Shown in pieces: positions 45,862 through 54,700 of a DNA stretch of 64,000 nt. The stretch lies in NCBI GenBank assembly GCA_017303475.1, contig JAFLBO010000001.1, forward strand, positions 310,001-374,000, given 5' to 3'. The notes beneath the pieces were generated by a model. That model was not told where the DNA came from, searched no databases, and saw only the letters and a program-made list of their open reading frames with translations. Made by a program: the position numbers and the translations under genes. The stretch's first letter is position 1. Each line of letters opens with the position of its first letter. This DNA is from Chitinophagales bacterium (GTDB lineage Bacteria > Bacteroidota > Bacteroidia > Chitinophagales > Saprospiraceae).

Positions 45862-48800
45862 ATGAGAGCATTTTTTACTATCCCATTTGCCCTTTTTTTA
45901 GCTGCTTCTACCCTGGCTCAAATCCCGGTAAACGACGATTGCTCAGGCATTATTGACCTTGGTGAAGTACCATATTGTTCCCAGGTGGCGCAATACACCA
46001 ATGTTAACGCTACTACCAGTAATGTTGATGCTTCAGCTAATATTCCCAGTTGCTGGAATAACCTGGCCGAGCGTGACGTCTGGTTCCAGTTTTCCCTTCC
46101 TGCTGATGGCAGTATTCTTGATATTACCGTAGATGTTTGGGGGAATATTGCCGGAAACGGCACGATGGAGATGCCTCAGGTGGCAGTTTACCGCGGAGAT
46201 TGCATTTTTAATGGTCTGGCTGAACTGGCCTGCCTGGCAGCACCTTTAAATATAGATGAGGTACATCTGGAACTTTTCGGATTAACACCTGGCGTTCCAT
46301 ATTTCATTAGGATTAACGATTACAGTCCAACAGCTTCCCCAAATGCTGGTACTTTCAAACTGTGCATTAATAAGTACGTGCCTGATATTAATATAGGTGA
46401 ATCTCAGGGCTCTTCCAGTTGTTCTGGCACTCTTTGGGATTCAGGAGGTCCGGCCGGAGATTACCAAAGCGATGAGAATCTGACTTTCGAAATTTGTCCT
46501 TCGGATTTTCATCAGTGCATAAAGCTTGATTTCCAATCTTATGACGTTGAGGATGCGTTCGATTATATCCGGGTTTTTGAAGGATCAGGTACTTCTGGCG
46601 CCTTATTATTGACTTTAACCGGGACTGGTAGCAATTTTACCTTTCAAACTCCTGCAGATTGTGTAACCATTCAGTTTGATTCTGATAACAGTATCGAACA
46701 GGAAGGCTTTAAAATGACCTGGCTTTGTTCACCGGAGATTTGTGATGCTCAGCCACCTGTACTGCCATCTAATGCAACCTGCGAGACCGCGCTGAACTTG
46801 AATGGCTGTGATAATGTACCCACTATCATGCCATTATCGCCCGGTCAAGGCGATCCAGGGTTTATCCAGGATGGTATTAATGCAGGTTGTTTCACCAACC
46901 CAAGTGTTGATTTTAACTTCTCTTTCTTTTACTTTCAGGCACAGGTTGACGGAAAATTTGGTTTTGCTGTGCAATCTGCCAACCCTAACGAAGCAACAGA
47001 TATTGACTTTAATGTTTGGGGGCCAATAAACAACTTTAACGACATCTGCGATTTTGCGGCAAACAATCAGCCTGTACGATCTTCCTGGGATGAGGGGCCC
47101 GATTTGACGGGTTTGGCTGACATTCACCCTGTTTTAGGATTGCCCGTATTGGATAATTTTGACTGCGGCAGCCCAGCCACGCCAGGTACGGATCCTCCGA
47201 TTGGACAAGCTGACGATTTTGTGCGCAGACTGGATGTTCAGGCCGGGAAATACTACCTGATTTTGCTGGATGATTTTGAAGGCAATATTCAGCAGGATGG
47301 TATGGCTATTGATTTTTCAGGCACTACGGAAGGGGTGTTTGGACCTGTTTCAACACCTATCTCTGTTAGTAATGACACTTCTTCCTGCAATGGAAGCGCT
47401 GTGCAATTGGCGGTTACCGGTGGGGTGGATTATGCCTGGACGCCATCTGCAGGACTTTCCTGCAACGACTGCCCCAATCCATTCGCGTCACCAACCGTTA
47501 CTACTGCCTATCAGGTTACGGTCATAGATGTTTGTCAAACCTATATTGACACGGTGGTGGTTTCTATCGGTCCGATTATTAGTTTGACAAATGATACAAC
47601 GTTATGTAACGGACAAAGTGTGGTGCTTGGAAATACCGTTCCGGAACCTGCAACAACCTACACGTGGACACCCAATGATGGATCATTGAGCAACCCGAAC
47701 GAACCTAATCCAACGGCTACGCCTACCCAAACTACAGTGTATACCTTAACTGCCAAATCCGGCTCCTGTGAAACGGTTCGATCGGTAACAGTTGCGGTAA
47801 TTAACCTGGATTTTAGTGTGAGTGTTAGCGATACCTCCATTTGTAAAGGTAACAGCGTACCCATTTCTGTTACTGTAAGCCCATCCAATGCCAACTTGAA
47901 CTGGTCGCCATTAAACCAGATACAAGTGCAGCCAAATGGTTTATCGGCGCTTGCCTCACCAACAGTTAGCAGGATTTATACCGTTACAGCATCTTTGCCT
48001 GGTTGCGTCAGGAAGGAACTGATTAATATTCAGGTAGACAGCTTGCCCGCCAACCTGCATATTTCTCCAGCAGATACCACTATTTGTGCAGGGCAACAGG
48101 TATTGTTGGTTTCGCCTTCATACTCTGGCGCCAATTACCCAAATATAGAATTTACCTGGCAAACCGGAACAGGTCAGACTTTGCCAGATGATGAGTATTT
48201 CCTCTTGGCCAAACCAGATGTTACCACTTTATATCAGCGTATCTCTCGCAACGGAGCGTGTTCAGACACAGCCGCTGCTTTGATAACAGTTGCGCCTGTG
48301 CCAACTTTAATCATTACACCAAGTCAGCCACAACTCTGCCTGGGTGAAACCGTGAATTTGCAGGTTTCCAATACCGGTGGTTTATTAAACCCAAGCTGGT
48401 TGCCTGCAATCGGCCTGAGTTGCATTGCCTGTAACAACCCAACTGCGGCGCCCTCTTCGTCTGCCTTGTACACTTATACAGCCGGAGTGCCCAATGGCTG
48501 CACTGCCACAGCTTCTGTATTTGTTGAAGTAAATCAAACTCCGGTATTTCAACTGGCTAATGACACCCTGTGTTTTGGAGAAAGTATTTTGCTAAATGCG
48601 GTAACCGACACGACTGTTACCTATTCCTGGACTTCATTCCCTGCAGGGTTTGTATCCAGCGAAGCCCAACCAGTGGATACTCCTGCACAAACCACCACTT
48701 ACCTGCTAAACATGGAAAATGGTTGTACGGTAAATCAGCAATTCACGATTCAGGTTGTACCTCCAGGCAATTTACAGGTAAGCGCCAAGGACACCATTTG

Positions 48801-49983
48801 TCTGGGCGCTTCTGCAGTGCTTACTGCTTCCGGTAATTACCCTGGACAGTTTCAATGGAGCACCGGGGCTAACGGACAGGTAACAACTGTTGCGCCTACC
48901 ACTACCACCACCTACACTGTTCAATATAATTATCCGAATCCGTCGTTGCTTTGTCAGGCCACTGACTCAGTAACGATTACTGTACAGGGCGAGGTTGCAC
49001 AGGTGCAGTTTCCGGCAGATACCCTGCTTTGTTCGGGTGAAGGGGTGGTCCTGAATACTATTGCCACCCCCGAAGCAACCTACAGCTGGACTTCCTCACC
49101 AAGTGGTTTCACCTCCAGTGAAGCAACTCCGGCCTTGTTTTTTCCAACCGAGTCGGCAACCTATCAGGTGAGCACAGAATTGAATGGATGCAGTTATATC
49201 TATGAGGTTGATATAACGGTGTACAATCCGGAAATGGTTGTCAGTGATGATACCATTATTTGTGCCGGACAGCCACTTACCATATTTGCGGATGCATTCC
49301 TGACAGGCACTTATGAATGGATCCCTGGAGGAACAGATCCTACTTTTACCGTAAATTTGGAAAATAATGCCAGATACGATCTGATGTTCATGTATGGAGA
49401 TGGTTGTATTTATGAAGACAGCGTTTTGGTAACTGTCCTTCCCGGATTTGACATTAAACTGATCAGCGATCCGGATACCAGCGCGGTGAATGCAGGCAGC
49501 CCTGTTATGCTTGATGCTTTCATACCGGGTACCAATGTGAGTAATTTTACGTTTGAATGGCAGGAAGGAGTAGATGTGATCGGCAATACGCAACAAATAA
49601 CAGTTACTCCGGTTACCATTGGCGATTCCATCACTTATGTGGTTACTGTAGTTTCGCAGAATGGCTGCGTAGAAACAGCATCCATTACTTTTGCGGTTTT
49701 GGAACCGGAAGTGCAATTCCCAAATGCATTTACACCCAACGGCGACGGGGCTAATGACGGATTTGGATTGGTTATTGCGGAAGGAATTGCTGTGGTAGAA
49801 CAAATGGATGTTTACAACCGTTGGGGCCAAAAAGTGTTTAGTAGTGCAGAGCCTGATGCTCGTTGGGATGGCACAGTTGAAGGTAAGCCTGCTCCATCTG
49901 ATGTGTATGTTTATGTCATTTTCTGGCGCGGAGGTGATGGCGCCTTAAGATTCAACCAAGGTGAAGTAACCTTGCTTCGATAA
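45862..49983 (+). CDS. Giant Ig-repeat surface protein with type B T9SS C-terminal domain
   Basis: The ATG at 45862 gives 1373 residues beginning with a signal peptide (MRAFFTIPFALFLAASTLAQ). Next is a PPC-like beta sandwich (about 25-175, DVWFQFSLPADG), a CUB-like domain (about 183-291, LWDSGGPAGDYQ and IRVFEGSGTSG), a second sandwich (about 300-490), then about ten Ig-like repeats of 75-80 residues (about 495-1280), each opening with a D(T)xxxCxG segment and ending in a TxYxVxxxxxxGC strand. The last 95 residues are a canonical type B domain (PNAFTPNGDGANDGF, VYNRWGQKVFSS, WDGTVEGKPAPSDVYVY, GEVTLLR). It is expected on the surface or as a released fibre protein. The TPR gene follows 7 bp later and may be co-transcribed. 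Confidence 0.92.
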   Translation: MRAFFTIPFALFLAASTLAQIPVNDDCSGIIDLGEVPYCSQVAQYTNVNATTSNVDASANIPSCWNNLAERDVWFQFSLPADGSILDITVDVWGNIAGNGTMEMPQVAVYRGDCIFNGLAELACLAAPLNIDEVHLELFGLTPGVPYFIRINDYSPTASPNAGTFKLCINKYVPDINIGESQGSSSCSGTLWDSGGPAGDYQSDENLTFEICPSDFHQCIKLDFQSYDVEDAFDYIRVFEGSGTSGALLLTLTGTGSNFTFQTPADCVTIQFDSDNSIEQEGFKMTWLCSPEICDAQPPVLPSNATCETALNLNGCDNVPTIMPLSPGQGDPGFIQDGINAGCFTNPSVDFNFSFFYFQAQVDGKFGFAVQSANPNEATDIDFNVWGPINNFNDICDFAANNQPVRSSWDEGPDLTGLADIHPVLGLPVLDNFDCGSPATPGTDPPIGQADDFVRRLDVQAGKYYLILLDDFEGNIQQDGMAIDFSGTTEGVFGPVSTPISVSNDTSSCNGSAVQLAVTGGVDYAWTPSAGLSCNDCPNPFASPTVTTAYQVTVIDVCQTYIDTVVVSIGPIISLTNDTTLCNGQSVVLGNTVPEPATTYTWTPNDGSLSNPNEPNPTATPTQTTVYTLTAKSGSCETVRSVTVAVINLDFSVSVSDTSICKGNSVPISVTVSPSNANLNWSPLNQIQVQPNGLSALASPTVSRIYTVTASLPGCVRKELINIQVDSLPANLHISPADTTICAGQQVLLVSPSYSGANYPNIEFTWQTGTGQTLPDDEYFLLAKPDVTTLYQRISRNGACSDTAAALITVAPVPTLIITPSQPQLCLGETVNLQVSNTGGLLNPSWLPAIGLSCIACNNPTAAPSSSALYTYTAGVPNGCTATASVFVEVNQTPVFQLANDTLCFGESILLNAVTDTTVTYSWTSFPAGFVSSEAQPVDTPAQTTTYLLNMENGCTVNQQFTIQVVPPGNLQVSAKDTICLGASAVLTASGNYPGQFQWSTGANGQVTTVAPTTTTTYTVQYNYPNPSLLCQATDSVTITVQGEVAQVQFPADTLLCSGEGVVLNTIATPEATYSWTSSPSGFTSSEATPALFFPTESATYQVSTELNGCSYIYEVDITVYNPEMVVSDDTIICAGQPLTIFADAFLTGTYEWIPGGTDPTFTVNLENNARYDLMFMYGDGCIYEDSVLVTVLPGFDIKLISDPDTSAVNAGSPVMLDAFIPGTNVSNFTFEWQEGVDVIGNTQQITVTPVTIGDSITYVVTVVSQNGCVETASITFAVLEPEVQFPNAFTPNGDGANDGFGLVIAEGIAVVEQMDVYNRWGQKVFSSAEPDARWDGTVEGKPAPSDVYVYVIFWRGGDGALRFNQGEVTLLR

Positions 49984-49990
49984 AAGTTCA

Positions 49991-51499
49991 ATGCAACAAG
50001 CTATGAGAATACGTTTGATCCTGCTTTTTCTGTCCCCTTTTGTAGCCTTTGCCCAAAATACCATTGGAGGGGTGAAAGTTTCAGTTCCTGAGGCAGAGGT
50101 GTCAAGGCAGAGCCAGTTTTTGATGGCAGAAAGGGAGCGATTACTGAACCATAATGAAAAAGCACTCGAGCTCTACAAAAAGTTCACGTACGACAATCCT
50201 TCTGTAGATGCAGGCTGGTATGGTCTGGCGCGCACACATACGACGCTTCGCGACCTGCCATCGGCATTGGATGCCATCACAAAAGCGGTTACACTGGCGC
50301 CTGAAAATGAATGGTACGCGGTTTACCAGGGCGATTTGCTGGAAAAAGTAGGTCGTATGAAAGATGCTATGCTGGTATATGAGGGATTGGTGAAACGTTT
50401 TCCTGCCAAACCCGAATTCCATGAGCAACTGGCGTATCTCTATTTAAAAAATGAAGAACCTAAAAAAGCCCTCAAAGCCCTGGATAAATGGGAGGAGCTG
50501 ACCGGCATTTCAGAAGAAATTGTTTTTAAAAAGCACGTCATATATGTTGGTCTTGGCGATTTGAAAAAGGCGGCTTCGGAATACAAAAGACTCGTGGATG
50601 CATTCCCCGATGAGCTCAAATACCGGGTTGAACTGGCCACTTATTACGACAAGATTGGCGATAAAAATGCCGCCAGGCAAACCTATGAGGAAATCCTCAG
50701 ACTTGATCCGGACAATTCATCAGCCAGGATGGCACTTGCGGGTGGCAATAAAGACAACGGAGATGTGGGTAAACTGTTGGCCTATAAAAGCCTCTTTGAT
50801 GATCCCAAAGTGTCTATTGACGAAAAGGTGAAGGCATTGATGCCTTATTTTACCAAGTTGAATACTCCGGAAGGGGCCAGTTTGAAACAACCCATTCTGG
50901 AACTGGGTGCCTTGTTGGAAAAACATCACGCTGATGATGCCAAGGCCTGGAGCCTGTCCGGCGATTTATTTTATCATACCAATCAGCCGGCTGAGGCGCT
51001 GGATCGCTATAAAAAATGCATCAAGCTCAATCCTTCAGTGTTTGCCGTTTGGGATAATACACTGGAGCTTTTACTGGAGCAAGGCGATTTTAACGAAGTG
51101 CTCTCCACGGCAGAAAAAGCCATTGATGCGTTTCCTAATCAGCCCAAGGCCTATTACTATTATGGTATGGCTGCCAATGTAAAGGGCAAGCACGAGGATG
51201 CGCTGAACCAGCTGGAACAAGGGCTGCTCATGACGGCAAACAATCCGGGTTTGCGTTTGGACATGACAGACCAGGTGGGACTGGCCTTAATGGGTAAAAA
51301 GGATTTTGCCGGCGCTATCGCCAGGTATGAAAAAATTTTAGTCAAAGGCGGCGACCAACATCCGGGCATTCTTGAGCATTTGGGCGATGCCCTGGCCATT
51401 CAGGGGCAAGCTGCGCAGGCGGTGGAATATTGGAAAAAGGCCTACAATATCCGTCGCACCCCGGCGCTGGAACAGAAAATTGCTTCCGGGAAAATGTAA
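49991..51499 (+). CDS. Exported tetratricopeptide-repeat protein
   Basis: A 502-residue protein with a signal peptide (MRIRLILLFLSPFVAFAQ from the second Met at 50003, or four residues longer) followed by many TPR helices from about residue 50 to the end: KALELYKKFTYDNPSVDAGWYGLARTH, PKKALKALDKWEEL, AARQTYEEILRLDPDNSSARMALA, AEALDRYKKCIKLNPSVFAVWD, FAGAIARYEKILVKGGDQHPGILEHL. TPR proteins of this sort in Bacteroidota are periplasmic scaffolds, often linked to cell-surface assembly. It sits 7 bp after the giant type B gene and may help its export, by inference from position only. It converges on the next gene with a 4-bp gap. Confidence 0.85.
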   Translation: MQQAMRIRLILLFLSPFVAFAQNTIGGVKVSVPEAEVSRQSQFLMAERERLLNHNEKALELYKKFTYDNPSVDAGWYGLARTHTTLRDLPSALDAITKAVTLAPENEWYAVYQGDLLEKVGRMKDAMLVYEGLVKRFPAKPEFHEQLAYLYLKNEEPKKALKALDKWEELTGISEEIVFKKHVIYVGLGDLKKAASEYKRLVDAFPDELKYRVELATYYDKIGDKNAARQTYEEILRLDPDNSSARMALAGGNKDNGDVGKLLAYKSLFDDPKVSIDEKVKALMPYFTKLNTPEGASLKQPILELGALLEKHHADDAKAWSLSGDLFYHTNQPAEALDRYKKCIKLNPSVFAVWDNTLELLLEQGDFNEVLSTAEKAIDAFPNQPKAYYYYGMAANVKGKHEDALNQLEQGLLMTANNPGLRLDMTDQVGLALMGKKDFAGAIARYEKILVKGGDQHPGILEHLGDALAIQGQAAQAVEYWKKAYNIRRTPALEQKIASGKM

Positions 51500-51503
51500 G
51501 GGC

Positions 51504-52436
51504 TTATTTCTTGGCCTCCTGAAGCTGTCGCTTCCATGCCTGCTCGCGCGCATTGGCATTGGGTTGTTTCATGAGCCACTTTTCAGCCAGATCCATGCGG
51601 TTTTCATGGAGTGCAAGGGCCGTGCATAAGCGCAGCACGGCTTCATCAAAATTACTGATCTTCATCTGATCAGTTTTAATCTCACTTACGTTTTTAAATG
51701 TCTGAGAGGCAATGCCTGATGGCCAGTCGGATGCCGTAAAGGCATACCTTATATCCACGGAAATAGAGTCCGAAAACTTTTCATATTCGCCCCAAATAAC
51801 CAGGTCTGCCTCGCAGGTTTTACCCAGTTCAGCACCTTCTCGGGCGCTCCCGGGCTTAATAAGTTCAGGTTTATCTGTTGATACCAGTTTTACGTCCGTA
51901 GCTAACTGATTACGTTCCGTCAGATCCTGAATTCGTGTTTGTAAACTCAAATCCGGTCTGGAATCTTCGCCGGCCAATTTTTGAAAGGGTAACACCATGA
52001 CTTTCCGTACTCCATTTTTGAATTCCGGACATTGCAATCCTGGCATACTGGCAACTTTGCCCGAGTCTGCGCGGAAAAAGTAAATACCCATCCAAACCAA
52101 TCCCACCAGTAATGCCGCTGCTGCTATCCATATCGGCATTTGGGATTTGGCGGCTACTTTGCCTCCTGATGGATTGGAGCGAATTTCGTCCAGCATATTC
52201 AGCATAGACTCATTGATCCGGGCATATTCACTTCGTGCCTCCTGGAAGTTAAGTATACCGTTCCCTTCCTTCCGTTGCACACTATGGAAATTGCCCTGAG
52301 CAATTCGCAAGGCTTTTAGCAATTCAGGATAAGTTTGTTCCGACTCTAAATGCCCGATGAAGGATTGAAGGGCTTTGCCAGTTTCTCCTTCACTGATATA
52401 CTGGCGAATGGTGTCGAAGACGGGCGAGTTTGCCAT
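51504..52436 (-). CDS. Membrane protein with EAD11-like domain and TolB-N/FlgO-like periplasmic domain
   Basis: A 310-residue protein. Residues about 7-86 (IRQYISEGETGKALQSF, PELLKALRIAQGNFHSVQ, ARSEYARINESMLNMLDEI) have the helical pattern of effector-associated domain 11, an adaptor otherwise found on caspases, STAND NTPases and other conflict-system proteins of Bacteroidota. One membrane helix follows (PIWIAAAALLVGLVWMGIYFF, 101-121). The rest is periplasmic by the positive-inside rule and contains a TolB-N/FlgO-like pattern (VRKVMVLPFQKL, then GAELGKTCEADLVIWGEYEKF and DSISVDIRYAF). The EAD would place an adaptor on the cytosolic face. The family calls are by eye and need a profile search. 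It is divergent from the coiled-coil cluster at 52.6 kb. Confidence 0.6.
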   Translation of the reverse strand: MANSPVFDTIRQYISEGETGKALQSFIGHLESEQTYPELLKALRIAQGNFHSVQRKEGNGILNFQEARSEYARINESMLNMLDEIRSNPSGGKVAAKSQMPIWIAAAALLVGLVWMGIYFFRADSGKVASMPGLQCPEFKNGVRKVMVLPFQKLAGEDSRPDLSLQTRIQDLTERNQLATDVKLVSTDKPELIKPGSAREGAELGKTCEADLVIWGEYEKFSDSISVDIRYAFTASDWPSGIASQTFKNVSEIKTDQMKISNFDEAVLRLCTALALHENRMDLAEKWLMKQPNANAREQAWKRQLQEAKK

Positions 52437-52595
52437 AAGATTTGTTTTGTTTCAGGGTACAAATGAAAGGAAAATTACATTTTACTACATGATTTTCCGG
52501 TCTGTATGGTGTTTTGGTCCCGGAGGGTAAAATAAGTTCGTCGGATCAAAACTAATTATTAGTCTGAATTTCCCGGATTGTCGCCGACGAAATTG

Positions 52596-52617
52596 ATTTG
52601 CCGTACATTTGCCGTAC
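52596..52617 (+). promoter_or_regulatory. 11-bp direct repeat overlapping a TACATTTG box
   Basis: ATTTGCCGTAC occurs twice in tandem (52596-52606 and 52607-52617), one helical turn apart. The overlap of the two copies creates TACATTTG at 52604-52611, a -7 consensus match, 46 bases before the ATG at 52658. It is therefore both a promoter candidate and an operator-like repeat. Confidence 0.45.
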
Positions 52618-52657
52618 CACTTTTGTATCACTTCCCTGCGGAAGTCAACACACCAAC

Positions 52658-53320
52658 ATGAGCGAATTTCTGAAAAAATTCAAATCTGTCTTCATTGTAG
52701 AAGATGAACAGTCCAGCGCTAATACAAACGTTCCTGAGCAAGCAGTAGCCAGCTCCAATGATACCCCAGAGCCGAGTAGACAGGCGCCTGCTGCTGTGTC
52801 AGGCAGTGTGAGCGACAAGTTTCTCGATGCTCTGGCTGCTGCGTTGGAACGAAATAATCAGGAAGGTTTTGATTATTTTGAATTTCGCCAGGCACTCAAA
52901 AATTTGGCTAAAATGCCCATGGACGAGCAAACCCGATACCAGTCGGCCTACGCTATGGCGCAAACCATGGGGGCAACAGCCTCCAGACTAGCCGAATCTG
53001 TACAGCACTACCTGGGTGTTTTGAACACTGAAAAACAGCATTTTTCTGAAGCTCACGCACAACAAGTGGCCAAATTGGTAGGCAACAGGGAAGAAGAGGC
53101 TAAAAACCTAGAGGCGGTGATGCAACAAAAGGCCAATCAAATCAAACAGCTCACAGATGAAATTGAGCAGCATCGTTTGCGCAGTGAACAAATCAGGCAG
53201 GAAATTTCAGACAGCACCCTGAAAATTGAGGCCACGAGAGCCGACTTTGAAACCACCTTCCAGTCGGTTTACGGCCAGGTGCAGGATGATCTTCAAAAAA
53301 TTCAACAATACCTGAAATAA
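52658..53320 (+). CDS. Cytosolic coiled-coil protein of unknown function
   Basis: A 220-residue protein. The ATG at 52658 is chosen because it starts a well-formed N-terminus (MSEFLKKFKSVFIVEDEQ). The in-frame frame from 52598 has no supporting context. Residues about 20-50 are a disordered Ser/Pro/Ala-rich linker. Residues about 50-110 form a compact helical segment (FLDALAAALERNNQEGFDYFEFRQALKNL), and 110-220 are a long coiled coil (EEEAKNLEAVMQQKANQIKQLTDEIEQH). No signal peptide or membrane helix is seen, so it should be cytosolic. It is the first gene of a three-gene set with two membrane proteins. I do not recognise the family. Confidence 0.75.
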   Translation: MSEFLKKFKSVFIVEDEQSSANTNVPEQAVASSNDTPEPSRQAPAAVSGSVSDKFLDALAAALERNNQEGFDYFEFRQALKNLAKMPMDEQTRYQSAYAMAQTMGATASRLAESVQHYLGVLNTEKQHFSEAHAQQVAKLVGNREEEAKNLEAVMQQKANQIKQLTDEIEQHRLRSEQIRQEISDSTLKIEATRADFETTFQSVYGQVQDDLQKIQQYLK

Positions 53321-53328
53321 GCATTTAG

Positions 53329-53523
53329 ATGAACGACTTGCTTAAAAACCCATTTTTCGTTTTTCTGGCCGGTCTGATTGCACTTTGGCTGGTATTCAAA
53401 CTCCTGAAAATTTTTATTAGTTTTTTCGGATTGTTTGTATTGGCATTTATCCTTTTATTTGCCTTCAACGACAAGTTTCGATCGCTGGTTTCCGGTTTTT
53501 TCCGCGGAATTTTCAGAAGCTAA
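53329..53523 (+). CDS. Small membrane protein (64 aa)
   Basis: A 64-residue protein that is almost wholly hydrophobic: two candidate membrane segments (PFFVFLAGLIALWLVFKLL, 8-26, and FISFFGLFVLAFILLFAF, 29-46) and a basic tail (NDKFRSLVSGFFRGIFRS). It starts 8 bp after the coiled-coil gene stop and ends 43 bp before the next start. Its size and position suggest a membrane partner of the two neighbours. No family is recognised. Confidence 0.7.
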   Translation: MNDLLKNPFFVFLAGLIALWLVFKLLKIFISFFGLFVLAFILLFAFNDKFRSLVSGFFRGIFRS

Positions 53524-53566
53524 GCTACATTTAACCCATCATTCAACAACGAAATCACAACAGAAC

Positions 53567-54598
53567 ATGACAGATATGCAACCGATCAAGCCCAAGTCAT
53601 TTTGGGAGCGTCCGGAAGGAGTAACCGGAGGTTTGTTCATGGCCGCCATAGTATTGGGCGGCGGCTTTTTGCTTTATCAGGCATTGCCAACACTCATCAA
53701 ACTGGCTTCAAACACCCTTTATCTCGCTGGTTTGCTAGCAGCACTGGCCGCAGTGGTTTACATGGTGCTGGACCCCAAAATGCGCAACCTTGTCTGGTAT
53801 GTGTACAAGTCCATCATGCGCTGGATCACCGGCATATTTGTGCAGATTGACCCGATTGGTATCCTGAAAAGTTACATTGAGGACTTGAAAGATAATTTGG
53901 GTAAAATGAACAGTCAGATCAGCAACCTTAAAGGACAGATGTACAAACTGTCTGAAATGATCCGGCAAAACCAGCGCAACATCCAGAATAATCTGAACCT
54001 TGCGGGCAAAGCCAAGGAAACAGGTAAGGAAGCCATGATGGTGCTGCAGGCTCGCAAGGCTGGTCGTTTGCAGGATTCAAACGTGAAACTGGAAGACCTT
54101 TACAAGCGTATGGAGGTGCTTTACCGTGTGTTGACCAAAATGTATGAGAATTCCGAAATTATGCTCGAAGACCTGAGCGATCAGGTAGTTGTGAAGGAAC
54201 AGGAATATAAGGCAATCAAAGCCAGTCACTCCGCTATGCGTTCAGCGATGAATATTCTGAGTGGCAACTCCGACAAAAAGTACATGTACGACATGGCCCT
54301 GGAAGCTATGGCTGAGGATGTTGGTCAGAAAGTGGGCGAAATGGAGCGCTTCATGGATATGTCGAAAAACTTCATGGACGGTATTGACCTCCAGAATGGC
54401 GTATTCGAAGAAGAAGGCCTGGCTATGTTGGATAAATGGGAAAAAGAAGGCGTTTCTTTCCTGCTTGGCGGCGACAAAAACAAGATTGTGGCCAAATCCA
54501 GCAGCCCGGCTGAAACGCTGGACCTCAATGCGCCAATTAAAACGCCTACGAAACAGGAGCGCGGCGGTAACCAGTACGACTCCTTTTTCGATCAATAA
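53567..54598 (+). CDS. Membrane-anchored coiled-coil protein, PspA/ESCRT-III-like pattern
   Basis: A 343-residue protein. Two N-terminal membrane helices (about 21-43 and 50-69) are followed by a cytosolic or periplasmic alpha-helical body. The body opens with IDPIGILKSYIEDLKDNLGKM (written here in part), which parallels the PspA/IM30 start DPxKxLxxxIxDMxxxLxKxR, and continues as a coiled coil (about 105-300) with a conserved AMAEDVGQKVGEMERFMDM segment. A low-complexity tail ends in GGNQYDSFFDQ. The start at 53567 is chosen because the upstream frame lies inside the small membrane gene. PspA-like proteins bind and remodel stressed inner membranes. Similarity here is a visual judgement and the fold is unconfirmed. 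Confidence 0.65.
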   Translation: MTDMQPIKPKSFWERPEGVTGGLFMAAIVLGGGFLLYQALPTLIKLASNTLYLAGLLAALAAVVYMVLDPKMRNLVWYVYKSIMRWITGIFVQIDPIGILKSYIEDLKDNLGKMNSQISNLKGQMYKLSEMIRQNQRNIQNNLNLAGKAKETGKEAMMVLQARKAGRLQDSNVKLEDLYKRMEVLYRVLTKMYENSEIMLEDLSDQVVVKEQEYKAIKASHSAMRSAMNILSGNSDKKYMYDMALEAMAEDVGQKVGEMERFMDMSKNFMDGIDLQNGVFEEEGLAMLDKWEKEGVSFLLGGDKNKIVAKSSSPAETLDLNAPIKTPTKQERGGNQYDSFFDQ

Positions 54599-54622
54599 AG
54601 TAGCATTTCACTTTGTTTCTGA

Positions 54623-54660
54623 CATAACGCCCGAATCGCTGAGAAGCGCCGGGCGTTATG
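54623..54660 (+). terminator. Intrinsic terminator after the coiled-coil/membrane gene set
   Basis: Arms CATAACGCCCG (54623-54633) and CGGGCGTTATG (54650-54660) are perfect complements, with an inner CGCT/AGCG pair. Four T residues follow after two bases. It sits 24 bp after the stop of the membrane-anchored coiled-coil gene and 40 bp before the thiolase ATG. Confidence 0.8.
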
Positions 54661-54700
54661 CTTTTAATTCCCAATCATTGTAACCACCGTTTTCTGAGCA

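Noticed and set aside
53435..53566. 44-codon extension of the PspA-like protein
   Set aside because: It overlaps the small membrane protein gene out of frame and has no conserved start; the ATG at 53567 fits the membrane topology.
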